Assembly: GCA_903907165.1 (NCBI GenBank)
Contig: CAIVNC010000015.1
Coordinates: 1-32,703, forward strand
From: Candidatus Buchananbacteria bacterium
GTDB taxonomy: Bacteria > Patescibacteriota > Patescibacteriia > 2-01-FULL-39-33
Reading direction: 5' to 3'
Length of the DNA stretch: 32,703 nucleotides
Within the stretch, counting starts at the first letter, position 1. Every line of letters begins with the position of its first letter. The notes beneath the pieces are model-generated. The model made no database searches and was not told where the DNA came from. It was given only the letters and a program-made list of their open reading frames with translations. Below, in pieces: positions 13,464 through 22,712 of this stretch. The position numbers and the translations under genes are program-made.

Positions 13464-13492
13464 ATTCTAACAGAAAAAAAGCAAAATTTCAA
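13464..13492 (-). promoter_or_regulatory. Promoter of miaB-miaA
   Basis: On the minus strand, TTGAAA (13487-13492), 17 bp, TAGAAT (13464-13469). Only 7 nt separate the -10 from the miaB ATG at 13456, so the transcript would start at or next to the ATG (leaderless or nearly so). Confidence 0.65.
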
Positions 13493-13507
13493 CCCTTACG
13501 AATTATA

Positions 13508-13534
13508 AAAATCCCCACAGAAAGTAGGGATTTT
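13508..13534 (-). terminator. Terminator between the 41-aa gene and miaB
   Basis: AAAATCCC (13508-13515) pairs with GGGATTTT (13527-13534), 11-nt loop. On the minus strand it follows the 41-aa gene and is trailed by TTATAATT, a weak U-run. Confidence 0.65.
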
Positions 13535-13544
13535 ATAAAATATT

Positions 13545-13670
13545 TTATTGTAGAAAAATAAAGGCTAAAATCGTGCCGATAGCCACGCCACCACCGAGCC
13601 ACAAAAAAGTTAAACCAATCACCTGCTTAACTCTAGTATTTGTAGCCACCCTAGATTTATCTTGAACCAT
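13545..13670 (-). CDS. 41-aa single-pass membrane peptide
   Basis: MVQDKSRVATNTRVKQVIG followed by a hydrophobic segment (about 18-40, FLWLGGGVAIGTILAFIFLQ). A short basic N-terminus on the inside and one helix to the very end. The ATG lies one base after the TAA of the baseplate-J-like gene, so it is almost certainly translated by coupling. No family is recognised. It may be a partner or anchor for the two upstream proteins. Confidence 0.6.
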   Translation of the reverse strand: MVQDKSRVATNTRVKQVIGLTFLWLGGGVAIGTILAFIFLQ

Positions 13671-13671
13671 A

Positions 13672-14826
13672 TTATTGAATAGTAATCTTAATCTTACTAG
13701 CTTGCTTTGGCAAAGTCTTTTTCCAGTAAGGGGAAACATAAACTTCTACTTTTTTAACCAAGTCAGACTGCTCCAAATAAGCTTTGACTTCATCAACGGT
13801 TTTACCTGTAAAGTTAGCTTTATCAAACAAAGAATTATTCTCATTTGGTTTGGCAAGCAAACTATACTTAACTTTCACTAAAACATCGCCAGCATAATTG
13901 GGGTCAACAACTTCATACTTAATACTATTCATATCCACCGATGAGGTTATAAATCCCGACCAATCCATGCCTTCAACTTTTTTATTTATTAAATCAGCTA
14001 ATTGATTTTGATCTAATGATAATTGTTTAACCGTCGCTTGAACTGTGACATTAAACGTATCACCAATATCGCCGATTTGTTTATCAGAAGTAACGCTGGT
14101 GATTTCCGCCGAAACAATATCCTTGTCAGTCAAGCCTTTGTCTAGCTTAGCAGCCTCAATAACCTTCGCCATCATCTCTTGTTTTGCCCTTGCCAAATCA
14201 CTGCTAGCCAAAGCCTTAACTTCATGAGGCGAAGCACTTAAAGTAGCAACAACTTCACCATAAATCTTGCTCTGTAAGGCTGGATCGAGTTTAATAATTT
14301 TAAGATTACCAACAGCAATATCAGAAAATTGAGCTGAGTCTTTTGGATAAACATCAACATTAACTGAACCTCCGGCTGGTACTGTCACGCTATCATTAGT
14401 ACGAACGATAACATTATTTTCAGCCTGAAGTTGAGTAGTTTTGACCAACTTCTGATCCTTATTGGAATTATTAACAATCTTAATAGTGCCAACAATCGTA
14501 TCCGACTGGATAGTTTTTGTACTCAAAATATTAAAAGTACTAGTAACAACTTGCTGCCAAGTATTTACCGTGCCAGGCAAAATATTATTGCCATCACTGG
14601 TAGTTTGAGTAGTTGCTCCAGGACGAACCTCGACACTGAGATCTAAATTAATGCTTTTTTCACTAGCACTGATAATAATTGTGCCCTGGTTATAAAACAT
14701 TAAAAATATTGCCACTACGAGCATTACCGTAAAAACCGCAAAGAACACTGAGATATTTCGATACAACCCCATCTTTGGCATTTTAATTTCTTCCTGATTG
14801 GCTAAATAATTTCTTTTGGCAGGCAT
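13672..14826 (-). CDS. Membrane-anchored baseplate-J-like surface protein
   Basis: 384 aa. One transmembrane helix (about 25-45) after a basic N-terminus (MPAKRNY...KMPKMGLYRN), with the rest outside. The external part is beta-rich with long Val/Thr/Ile strands (GTIKIVNNSNKDQKLVKTTQLQ, VTVPAGGSVNVDVYPKDSAQ). Similar Patescibacteria proteins are annotated as baseplate J/gp47-like, and the strand-rich plan fits, but true homology is uncertain. The C-terminal ~70 residues contain FTGKTVDEVKAYLEQSD, resembling a PASTA-like unit. It starts 38 bp after the AAA ATPase gene and ends 1 bp before a 41-aa peptide, forming a three-gene unit. Confidence 0.6.
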   Translation of the reverse strand: MPAKRNYLANQEEIKMPKMGLYRNISVFFAVFTVMLVVAIFLMFYNQGTIIISASEKSINLDLSVEVRPGATTQTTSDGNNILPGTVNTWQQVVTSTFNILSTKTIQSDTIVGTIKIVNNSNKDQKLVKTTQLQAENNVIVRTNDSVTVPAGGSVNVDVYPKDSAQFSDIAVGNLKIIKLDPALQSKIYGEVVATLSASPHEVKALASSDLARAKQEMMAKVIEAAKLDKGLTDKDIVSAEITSVTSDKQIGDIGDTFNVTVQATVKQLSLDQNQLADLINKKVEGMDWSGFITSSVDMNSIKYEVVDPNYAGDVLVKVKYSLLAKPNENNSLFDKANFTGKTVDEVKAYLEQSDLVKKVEVYVSPYWKKTLPKQASKIKITIQ

Positions 14827-14864
14827 AATTTATATCGTTATTACTCTTTCTTTTATATTTAAAC

Positions 14865-15821
14865 TTAATTTTTCCTCCATTCGCTGATTACTGCCTTGAC
14901 CGATGCAGCTGAAACTTCTGGTCTAATGGTATTTTTGCCGTCAAGATTATCCAAACGAACCTTACTACAAGCTTCATCAAGAGCGTCAATCGCTTTGTCG
15001 GGATAAGAACGATTTTTAATATTTTTAGTACCACTGATGGCCTCGGTCAAGGCCGATTCTAAAATCTTCACCTGATGAAAATTTTCATAAATTTTTTTGA
15101 TACCAACTAAAGTTTCTTTGACTTCAACTGGCGACAGCTCTCCAATGAAAACTGGCTGTAATCGACGATCAAGCGTTTTATCTTTTTTGATGTATTTTTC
15201 ATACTCATCACCAGTTGTCGCTCCGACAACATGAAGCTCACCGCGAGCTAGGAGCGGCTTCAAGATATCCGAGGCATTAATCGCCCCTTCGGCTTCTCCC
15301 GCCTGAGCTAAAATATGGATTTCATCAATGAAAAGAATAATCATTTGGTTGGCGGCCATGATTTCGTCGGTTACTTTTTTTAACCGATCTTCAAATTCAC
15401 CGCGATATTTAGTGCCGGCGAGAATGGCGCTCAAATCCAAAGCTAAAACTCGCTTATCATAAAGCACGGATGGTACTTGTTTTTTAACAATTCTCTCAGC
15501 CAAACCCTCAACAATGGCAGTCTTGCCAACGCCAGCATTGCCAATCAGAACGGGATTATTCTTCGTTCGACGAGATAACAATTGAATCACCCGCCTGATT
15601 TCTTTTTTGCGACCAATGACTGGATCTAGCTTTTTTTCTAGAGCCATCTTGGTCAAATCCCTAGAATATTGACCCAAAGTTGGAAATTTAGAAAAAGAAA
15701 TACCCAGGCTGTGACCACTACTATGATGTTGCTTGTGCCAAAAATACCAAGCTAAGCCTCCGACAAGAACTGCCAGAATCAAATATTTGAATTGAGGCAA
15801 AAGATTTAGATAACCTTCCAT
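14865..15821 (-). CDS. Membrane-anchored single-domain Clp/Hsp100 (D1-type) AAA+ ATPase
   Basis: 318 aa. One N-terminal transmembrane helix (about 12-28) replaces the Clp N-domain. A ClpC/ClpB D1-like AAA+ domain follows: [25 protein letters not shown], Walker A G94-N-A-G-V-G-K100-T, pore loop K138-Y-R-G, Walker B L163-F-I-D-E-I, and arginines R219-R220 of the DRR motif. The chain ends at the D1/D2 boundary (VISEWRKN), so there is no D2, no ClpP-binding loop and no M-domain. It could be a membrane-bound unfoldase or remodeller. It is the first gene of a unit with the baseplate-J-like protein, and a promoter lies at 15852-15881. Confidence 0.85.
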   Translation of the reverse strand: MEGYLNLLPQFKYLILAVLVGGLAWYFWHKQHHSSGHSLGISFSKFPTLGQYSRDLTKMALEKKLDPVIGRKKEIRRVIQLLSRRTKNNPVLIGNAGVGKTAIVEGLAERIVKKQVPSVLYDKRVLALDLSAILAGTKYRGEFEDRLKKVTDEIMAANQMIILFIDEIHILAQAGEAEGAINASDILKPLLARGELHVVGATTGDEYEKYIKKDKTLDRRLQPVFIGELSPVEVKETLVGIKKIYENFHQVKILESALTEAISGTKNIKNRSYPDKAIDALDEACSKVRLDNLDGKNTIRPEVSAASVKAVISEWRKN

Positions 15822-15851
15822 TATCGTTTTTTTAATTTCTATATCCTCTAT

Positions 15852-15881
15852 ATTATATCACAAAAGTCTAATTGAGAACAA
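15852..15881 (-). promoter_or_regulatory. Promoter of the Clp-like operon
   Basis: On the minus strand, TTGTTC (15876-15881), 18 bp, TATAAT (15852-15857). Expected start lies about 25 nt before the ATG at 15821. Confidence 0.6.
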
Positions 15882-15906
15882 CTTTGAAATTTATTTTTAT
15901 CTAAAT

Positions 15907-15940
15907 TAATAACCCCGCCCATTAGACGAGGTTATTAGAG
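15907..15940 (-). terminator. Terminator after the Cys-rich protein
   Basis: On the minus strand, AATAACCTCG pairs with CGGGGTTATT across a 9-nt loop (one G-U pair), with an A/U-rich tail. Confidence 0.65.
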
Positions 15941-15969
15941 TGTCATTTTTAATTACTTTAGAAAAATGA

Positions 15970-17925
15970 TTATTGACAACTACTGTCTTCGTAGGGATGC
16001 CAAGTGCTAGCATTGGCGCCACCAGCTCCAACCCATATTCCATTTGAACAACTATACTTGTAAGCCGTGCATATACTACCGCTAGGGTAATAAACAGTGT
16101 CTGACGAGCCGTTTTCCTCCTCATCTCCGCTATGATAGAGGCAATTCGATCTGCAATTTTGATAAACTGGCGATCTTGACCATTTTCCGTTAGCACAAGT
16201 TGATGTTACGACAGAACACTTACCAATCGCTTGATTATAAGTACCTCCTGACCAGCCATTTGCTTCTGCTCCTAAATCTGAATATTCACAACCTGGCGTG
16301 CAATGTTGATAAACTGGCCAAGCGACCGACCAAGTTCCATTAGTGCAATTTACATGCTGAAGAACGCAAGAGCCAACATTTTCATTGTAAACCCAGGGCT
16401 GTGAGCCATCAATTACTGAGCCTCCGTCTTCATAATCACAATCACTAGCTGGGGCTGAGCTACAATCGACAGACTGATTACCAAGAACACAAGTCCATAA
16501 CCACTGTCCATTTTCAAATACTGGCAGGACAGTATTGCCATCAGGATCAAAAGCAAACCCAGAGTCACAAAGAGGACGCCATGAATTATCATTGGCTGGG
16601 GAGTGGGAGCTTGGTTGGTAAACTCCATCCGCTGGGCCACAATCAGGACTAGGAATGGTTATATTGATATTACCGGTACTATATGAGACTTGTGGAATTA
16701 GTTCAGATCCGGGAGCAACAACTTTAATTTGATACGTCCCGGAGTCAAGATAGTTAGACGTATTATCTTTTTCGTCGATGCATTTTAGGCCAATAAGACT
16801 CGTAAAACTGAAAGTAAATGTTCCCGTAAAAGTCCCTGTGAATGGCTTTAGAGTTCCTACTCTCCAGAGACACGTCTCTGAAGTACCTTGTTTGACTAGA
16901 TAAAAATAAAGAGTTGGTGATGGCGAAGAGGGCGAAAATAATAATTGATCGTCATACTTGTATGAAACAGAATACTCTGTTTTTGAATCCGGCCAGTTTT
17001 CGCCTCCAATTGGATTAGTAATAACAACGTTTGGAACTATCGGCGCAGAGCAGTAACTTATACCAACCCCAGCCAAAGAACACGTCCAATTATAAGTTCT
17101 TGTACTTTTATTAATAACTGGCGTACTTGACACGCCACCTGGCCTACATAAATCTAAGCCTATTTGTCCCCTCGTTACAATCCCATTAGCTGGACCGCAC
17201 AACAAGCTGATTGGGGAAGTGGTAGCTGGAGGAACGCATTTACCGCTAGAACAACTAAAGTAAGCGCCTAACGATGGGCAGTTCCATACTGTTCCCGCAC
17301 CCTTGTCATCCCAAATACCAATGCAGCGGCCTTCCTGAAGTGTGGTTGAATTAATACAGTAATCAGGCGACGTATAGTTTTGTTTGGCTGTTTGAGAGTA
17401 GCCAGAGGTATATCCATAAACAAGTGGATTGTTTCCGCCATCAGAATCAGTGCAAGACTGGACTTGAACACACCTACCATCAGAACAACTAGAATTGGCA
17501 GGGCAATCTAAGGTGTGAGTTTCAGCCCAAACGCCATTGCAAGTTTGCTCATAAACACTGGTTGTGCTAGCGCAAGAATCAGTATAGGTGTATGTTGCTC
17601 CGTTTGTTCGAGAATAACCAGAAGTTGAACCTTTTACATAAATTGTATTTGCTGGGGTAGAAGTACAAGATTGATAACCGCAAGTGCCTCCACAGCCATT
17701 TGAAGTACCACCATTCTTACCTGCACAATTAGGAACGCAAGGAGGAGTAGTAGTTACCGTGGTGGTTGAGGTGCTAGCTATTCTAACAACCCCAGCCATC
17801 ATTAATGAAGCGAAAGCTCCAATAAGAGCAATACCGCAAATTATTAAAGTACCGACAATGATCTTGGTCTTAGTGTCAATGGCAGTAGCCACTGGAGCCG
17901 CCGAGATCTTTTTGCGTGGAGGCAT
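15970..17925 (-). CDS. Large Cys-rich anchored surface protein with C-terminal repeats
   Basis: 651 aa. A basic N-terminus (MPPRKK) and one membrane helix (about 21-45), then a Thr/Ser-rich stalk (STSTTTVTTT) and an extracellular region with many paired cysteines. Residues ~300-420 contain ITNPIGGENW, the motif of small beta-sandwich domains seen in secreted proteins. The C-terminus has three tandem units (~496-542, 546-591, 595-650) with the pattern C-x(20-24)-C-x(6-7)-C-x-N-G-x-W, followed in the first two by VYQ-x-C. The many cysteines suggest disulfide formation outside. It is a probable adhesin or attachment protein, which a host-associated CPR cell needs, but no partner can be read from sequence. 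Confidence 0.75.
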   Translation of the reverse strand: MPPRKKISAAPVATAIDTKTKIIVGTLIICGIALIGAFASLMMAGVVRIASTSTTTVTTTPPCVPNCAGKNGGTSNGCGGTCGYQSCTSTPANTIYVKGSTSGYSRTNGATYTYTDSCASTTSVYEQTCNGVWAETHTLDCPANSSCSDGRCVQVQSCTDSDGGNNPLVYGYTSGYSQTAKQNYTSPDYCINSTTLQEGRCIGIWDDKGAGTVWNCPSLGAYFSCSSGKCVPPATTSPISLLCGPANGIVTRGQIGLDLCRPGGVSSTPVINKSTRTYNWTCSLAGVGISYCSAPIVPNVVITNPIGGENWPDSKTEYSVSYKYDDQLLFSPSSPSPTLYFYLVKQGTSETCLWRVGTLKPFTGTFTGTFTFSFTSLIGLKCIDEKDNTSNYLDSGTYQIKVVAPGSELIPQVSYSTGNINITIPSPDCGPADGVYQPSSHSPANDNSWRPLCDSGFAFDPDGNTVLPVFENGQWLWTCVLGNQSVDCSSAPASDCDYEDGGSVIDGSQPWVYNENVGSCVLQHVNCTNGTWSVAWPVYQHCTPGCEYSDLGAEANGWSGGTYNQAIGKCSVVTSTCANGKWSRSPVYQNCRSNCLYHSGDEEENGSSDTVYYPSGSICTAYKYSCSNGIWVGAGGANASTWHPYEDSSCQ

Positions 17926-17975
17926 AGATTTAATCTTCTTGAGCTTTTCTGCTCATTTAGTTAAAATTTACCTTA

Positions 17976-17981
17976 ATTATA
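17976..17981 (-). promoter_or_regulatory. -10 element of the Cys-rich protein gene
   Basis: TATAAT on the minus strand, 51 nt upstream of the ATG. The -35 position falls in the dnaE terminator and does not match consensus. Confidence 0.4.
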
Positions 17982-17994
17982 CCACTTTTAAAAC

Positions 17995-18031
17995 AAATCA
18001 GAGACTTTGCCTGTGCATAAGTCTCTGATTT
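17995..18031 (-). terminator. Terminator after dnaE
   Basis: A 13-bp perfect stem (17995-18007 with 18019-18031) and 11-nt loop. On the minus strand it is followed by GTTTT, 23 bp past the dnaE stop. Confidence 0.8.
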
Positions 18032-18053
18032 TATGAATTTATTTAAAAAAATT

Positions 18054-21000
18054 CTAACTGAGCACAATCTTTTCTCTGCCGATGATGGCGCCAACTGCGG
18101 TGGCAAATTCTTCACCAGCTTGAACCTTAAAACTAGTCCTCTTTTTTTCTTTCTGACCACTAGCTTTAGTGATTTCTAGCTCAACATCGTGGTTGCCTGG
18201 AAATTTAAAGAAAATGTTTTTAATTGAGATAGATAATTCATGTTCAAGCGGCTCGGACAACACCAAGCAAGCTTTTTTCGCTGAAACAACTGGAGTTGCC
18301 TTGCTACCAGTACTACCGGGACTACCGCCTTTATTAAATCTTCGGTATTTATCATTACCCGAAGAATGAGCTAGCAAGAAACTATTGACCGTCTCAGATA
18401 AATTTTCCATATTTAAAATCGCTGCTCGATCGCAAATAAGCTTGGTTTCATCATCTTTGTCAGACAAATTGCCGGCACACATAATAATATTGCCCTCAGT
18501 CCATAAATTTCGATTAGACTCAAGCATTCTAGGGAAAACCAAGATTTCTACGTCACCACTACTATCTTCAATCTTGGCAAACATCATCGTCTCCCCTTTT
18601 TTGGTTTGGATTTTTTTGAGTGTGCTTATAACTCCGGCTACTCTCACCTCGGCTCCGGCCGCGCAATTCTTGAGCGACGAGCAAGCTACTACCATGCGGC
18701 TCAGCTTATCTCGATATTCATCCATTGGATGTTCTGACACATACATGTTTAACAATTCCTTCTCCCAAGCTAATTTTTGGCGTTTAGTCACTGGTTCGGT
18801 CTTATCCAAACGCAATGATGGCATCGTTTTTTCGCCCAAAGAACTAAAAAGACTGCCTTGATTACTCTCAGCTTCTTGATGAGACTCTTGGATAAATTTA
18901 AGTAGTCGATCGAGATTACATAACATTTCATTACGTTCACCAACTTCATCCATACAACCGGATTTAATCATAGCATCGAGCGAACGTTTATTTAAATCTT
19001 TTGTTTTAACTCTGGTCAAAAAGCTTTCCAAATCTTCAAATCGGCCGTTTTCGCGACGTTCAGTAATAATCGTTTTAATGACATTTTCACCCAAGCCTTT
19101 GACCGCCATCAGTCCGAAACGGATACGAGGCTTGCCTGTCGCGAGACTTTCAGCCACAACCGTAAAAGTAGAATAACTTTCATTAATACTTGGCGGCAAA
19201 ACTTCAATGCCCATTTGACGACACTCATCTACTTCAATAGCAATACGATCAGAATTTCCTTGGTCCGAAGTAAGAAGAGCGGCCATAAACTCGGCTGGAT
19301 AATTAGCCTTAAGCCAAGCGGTCTGATAAGCAATAACCGCATAACAAGCGGCATGAGAACGATTGAAACCATAGGAAGCAAATGGCAAAATAAATTCCCA
19401 AATCTTCTTGGCCACTTTTTCATCAATACCATTACTAATCATGTCCTTAACCATCTTGATCGCCTGTTCATCAAGAAGCTCTTTGATTTTTTTACCAACC
19501 GCTTTACGCAAAATATCCGCTTCACCATAACTAAAGCCCGCCAAATCACGAGCGATCTGCAGCAACTGTTCCTGATAAACGGCCACGCCGTAAGTCTTGC
19601 CCAAAATCGGGCGCAGCTTTTCATGCAGATAAACCGGCTTAATACGGCCATGCTTGCCATTAATATAATCCGGAATATACTCCATTGGACCAGGACGATA
19701 CAGCGCCACCATAGCAATAATATCTTCAATGCTAGTTGGCAGAAGCTGTTTCAAATATCTTTTCATGCCCGAAGATTCAAATTGGAAGACACCGGTAGTT
19801 TTGCCGTCTTGGAAAATCTTGAGCGCTTTTTCATCTTCCAGTGGAATTGATTCCATATCCACCTTTACACCATGAATTTTCTCAATAATCTCCAGGGCTT
19901 GTTCGATGATTGTTAAGTTACTTAGTCCCAAAAAGTCCATTTTGAGTAGTCCCATGTCTTCAACGGAATGGCCTTCATACTGAATAACAATTGAACCTTC
20001 AGCACTGCCTGGTTGGCGCGGACTGTAATTATCTAGAGACTCTGGAGTAATAACCACACCGCAAGCATGAGTCGAGGCGTGGCGAGCCACACCTTCAAGG
20101 CGTCTAGCAATGGTCATTAATTTTTCACCATCCGGCTCTGCCAAAATTTCCTTGAACTCAGGCACCGTCTCGATAGCCTCTTTGAGTTTCATGCCCATTG
20201 GAATCAATTTGGAAATGCGATCACAGTAGCTATATGGCAAACCCATAACGCGACCAACATCACGAATCGAAGCGCGAGCAGCCATCGTTCCAAAAGTAAT
20301 AATCTGAGCAACCTTATCGGCGCCATATTTTTCAGTCACATATTTCAAAACATCATCACGGCGAGCATCGGCAAAGTCGGTATCAATATCAGGCATGGAA
20401 ATACGTTCTGGGTTCAAGAAACGCTCAAACACCAAATCGTATTTAATCGGATCAATATTGGTAATACTTGAAAGGAAGGCGACCAGGGATCCGGCAGCTG
20501 AACCACGACCTGGACCGACGATAACACCGTTGTTTTTGGCCCAACTAATAAAATCAGACACAATCAAAAAATAGCCGGCGTAACCAGTCTTTTTAATAAC
20601 ACTAAGTTCATAATCCAAACGTTCTTGAGCTTCTGGTGGGGCCGGTTCTTTTTGATATTTCCGGATCATGCCTTCCTCGCAAATCACTCGGAGCTGATCA
20701 TCGGCCGTACGACCCTCAGGCAATGGGAATTTTGGCAAAATAGTTTTACCCAAAACAATTTCCAAATTACACATGTCAGCTACCTTAACTGTATTCTCTA
20801 TCGCCTCTTGATGATCGGCGAACTCGGCTCGCATCTGGTCGGGAGATTTGAAAGATAAATCTATACCGACATAAGACATGCGATCTTTATCACCTAAAGT
20901 TTTTTTGGTTTGAATACAAAGCAAAATATCCTGAGCAAAATCATCATCCTTGGCCGGATAATGAATATCATTGGTGGCGACCACCGGCACATTCATTTCT

Positions 21001-21584
21001 TTGGACAATTTAAAAATCGCCTCATTAACTTCTTGCTGCTTGGGCAAACTAGGATGATATTGGACTTCCAGATAAAAACTATCCTCGCCAAAAAGTTTTT
21101 GATAACGAGAAATCATTTCTCTAGCACCATCGAGATTGCCATTCAAAATATTGACCGGCAATTCACCAGCCAGACATGCCGTGAGACACACCAAGCCTTC
21201 GTGATATTTTTCTAGCAATTCAAAATCAATCCTGGGTTTATAATAATAACCTTCAAGATTAGCAATGGTTGTTAGTTTTACCAAATTTTTATAGCCAACT
21301 TCGTTTTTGGCCAGTAGAATAAGATGGTACGGCTTAACGTCAATATTAGCTCGTTTATTCAAGTGACCGTTTCGAGCCACATAAGCCTCAACTCCAATAA
21401 TCGGCTTAATTCCGGCCTTCTTGGCCTTTTTATAAAACTCAATGGCGCCATACATCACACCATGATCCGTAAGAGCCATGGCTGGCATACCGTATTCAAC
21501 GGCCTTTTTAACAAGATCGTCAATCTTGCCCAAGCCATCCAGCAGGGAGTAATGAGAGTGGGTGTGGAGGTGGACAAAAGACAT
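18054..21584 (-). CDS. dnaE: DNA polymerase III subunit alpha
   Basis: 1176 aa, the length of replicative DnaE. The N-terminal PHP domain starts FVHLHTHSHYSLLDG. The C-family polymerase core has the catalytic metal-binding aspartates P398-D399-I-D401-T-D403, GPGRGSAAGSLVAF just before it, and YRPGPMEYIPDYINGKHG and EQLLQIARDLAGF downstream. A helix-hairpin-helix and a C-terminal OB domain follow (AGVISTLKKIQTKKGETMMF). It is the main replicase. It starts 18 bp after the PDZ-protein stop on the same strand, so it lies in a run of membrane-protein genes. Confidence 0.98.
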   Translation of the reverse strand: MSFVHLHTHSHYSLLDGLGKIDDLVKKAVEYGMPAMALTDHGVMYGAIEFYKKAKKAGIKPIIGVEAYVARNGHLNKRANIDVKPYHLILLAKNEVGYKNLVKLTTIANLEGYYYKPRIDFELLEKYHEGLVCLTACLAGELPVNILNGNLDGAREMISRYQKLFGEDSFYLEVQYHPSLPKQQEVNEAIFKLSKEMNVPVVATNDIHYPAKDDDFAQDILLCIQTKKTLGDKDRMSYVGIDLSFKSPDQMRAEFADHQEAIENTVKVADMCNLEIVLGKTILPKFPLPEGRTADDQLRVICEEGMIRKYQKEPAPPEAQERLDYELSVIKKTGYAGYFLIVSDFISWAKNNGVIVGPGRGSAAGSLVAFLSSITNIDPIKYDLVFERFLNPERISMPDIDTDFADARRDDVLKYVTEKYGADKVAQIITFGTMAARASIRDVGRVMGLPYSYCDRISKLIPMGMKLKEAIETVPEFKEILAEPDGEKLMTIARRLEGVARHASTHACGVVITPESLDNYSPRQPGSAEGSIVIQYEGHSVEDMGLLKMDFLGLSNLTIIEQALEIIEKIHGVKVDMESIPLEDEKALKIFQDGKTTGVFQFESSGMKRYLKQLLPTSIEDIIAMVALYRPGPMEYIPDYINGKHGRIKPVYLHEKLRPILGKTYGVAVYQEQLLQIARDLAGFSYGEADILRKAVGKKIKELLDEQAIKMVKDMISNGIDEKVAKKIWEFILPFASYGFNRSHAACYAVIAYQTAWLKANYPAEFMAALLTSDQGNSDRIAIEVDECRQMGIEVLPPSINESYSTFTVVAESLATGKPRIRFGLMAVKGLGENVIKTIITERRENGRFEDLESFLTRVKTKDLNKRSLDAMIKSGCMDEVGERNEMLCNLDRLLKFIQESHQEAESNQGSLFSSLGEKTMPSLRLDKTEPVTKRQKLAWEKELLNMYVSEHPMDEYRDKLSRMVVACSSLKNCAAGAEVRVAGVISTLKKIQTKKGETMMFAKIEDSSGDVEILVFPRMLESNRNLWTEGNIIMCAGNLSDKDDETKLICDRAAILNMENLSETVNSFLLAHSSGNDKYRRFNKGGSPGSTGSKATPVVSAKKACLVLSEPLEHELSISIKNIFFKFPGNHDVELEITKASGQKEKKRTSFKVQAGEEFATAVGAIIGREKIVLS

Positions 21585-21602
21585 TATTTAAAGATTTTAA
21601 TT

Positions 21603-22697
21603 TTAATTTAACTGAATCTCAACTGTTTGATCTTTTCCACTGCGAGTGATTAGCAAGTCAACTTTGTCACCTTTTTTATAATTACCAATAATTTCCGCTA
21701 GACCCTGATAAACATTGAGTTCGGAATCATCAACTTTTTTGATCAAATCACCATCTTTTAATTTACCTAAGGCTGGACTGGCCTTAGCGGGACTACCATA
21801 GACTAAAGCACCTCGATCACTAATATCACCAAGACCATCAACTTGAGCTAGATCAATATAATTAACTCCCAATACCGGACGAGTTATTTTTTGACCGCCC
21901 AGAACTTGATTAATTGCCGATTTAAGATAATCAATCAAAACGACTTTACCACCAACTACTACGCCAACAACTTGGGCCTTAAGATCGGTAACCACCGCGC
22001 CATCAGGCACACCAGCAAGTGAGACATCAAGAAAAATTTGTTTGTTAAACGATTCTGAGGACTGAACTAAATCAGTCCTGACTTTAAAATCATAGCCAAT
22101 ATTTTTAATATGAGCCAAGACTAGTTTGTTGCCCTGAGCCAAGACTACACTTTGACCACTTTGAAGTTTAGTATCATCACCAATCTTAGCGACAGTCAGA
22201 TTATTGCTAGCCATCTTACCAAAAAGTAATCCCGTGGCACTATCTTCTACAAAATCACCAATCTCATATTTCTTGGCTTGATAACCAATAGCCGCGTAAC
22301 GATATTTCTGATTGGCAATAGCGCTTTTACTCGTCACCACCCAACCATCGGCCGTCAAAACAAAGCCCTGACCAAGCAACTCACTTGGCAAATAAGAACG
22401 AGTTAAATTATTAGTATCCTTTTTTAAATTATAAAGATTAACAAGTGCCGGCAATAAATCATTTTCTACTTGATTAAACTGGACATCTTCCTGAACAATA
22501 ACATTGCGGGGTTGATCGATAACAATTTGCTGATTATTGGTAGCATTACTAACATTAACTCTGCCAATGAACGGCAGGCCAGTGGAAGTGACAACGGCAT
22601 AGCCGCTAACCCCAGCTACAAAACCGACGATTACAGTTACGATAACAAAAAAAATCGGACTAGCAGTAAATTTTTTCTTTTCTTGATTTTCAGACAT
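21603..22697 (-). CDS. HtrA-like PDZ protein with all three catalytic residues replaced
   Basis: 364 aa from the ATG giving MSENQEKKK; an extended TTG start at 22709 is less likely. One membrane helix (about 15-37), then a trypsin-like fold and a C-terminal PDZ domain (RPVLGVNYIDLAQ and SPALGKLKDGDLIKKVDD). The usual triad is absent. The His strand (VTNxH) reads VTSKS125, the Asp segment (DLAVLK) reads G156-LLFGK, and the nucleophile loop (GNSGG) reads GVP231DG. It is thus a pseudo-protease, probably a membrane-bound chaperone or scaffold. It sits 15 bp after the preceding membrane-protein stop and 18 bp before dnaE. Confidence 0.85.
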   Translation of the reverse strand: MSENQEKKKFTASPIFFVIVTVIVGFVAGVSGYAVVTSTGLPFIGRVNVSNATNNQQIVIDQPRNVIVQEDVQFNQVENDLLPALVNLYNLKKDTNNLTRSYLPSELLGQGFVLTADGWVVTSKSAIANQKYRYAAIGYQAKKYEIGDFVEDSATGLLFGKMASNNLTVAKIGDDTKLQSGQSVVLAQGNKLVLAHIKNIGYDFKVRTDLVQSSESFNKQIFLDVSLAGVPDGAVVTDLKAQVVGVVVGGKVVLIDYLKSAINQVLGGQKITRPVLGVNYIDLAQVDGLGDISDRGALVYGSPAKASPALGKLKDGDLIKKVDDSELNVYQGLAEIIGNYKKGDKVDLLITRSGKDQTVEIQLN

Positions 22698-22712
22698 AAA
22701 GTTGATCAATAA

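Noticed and set aside
19215-19850. 211-aa plus-strand frame inside dnaE
   Set aside because: It is antisense to conserved DnaE sequence and has no start signals.
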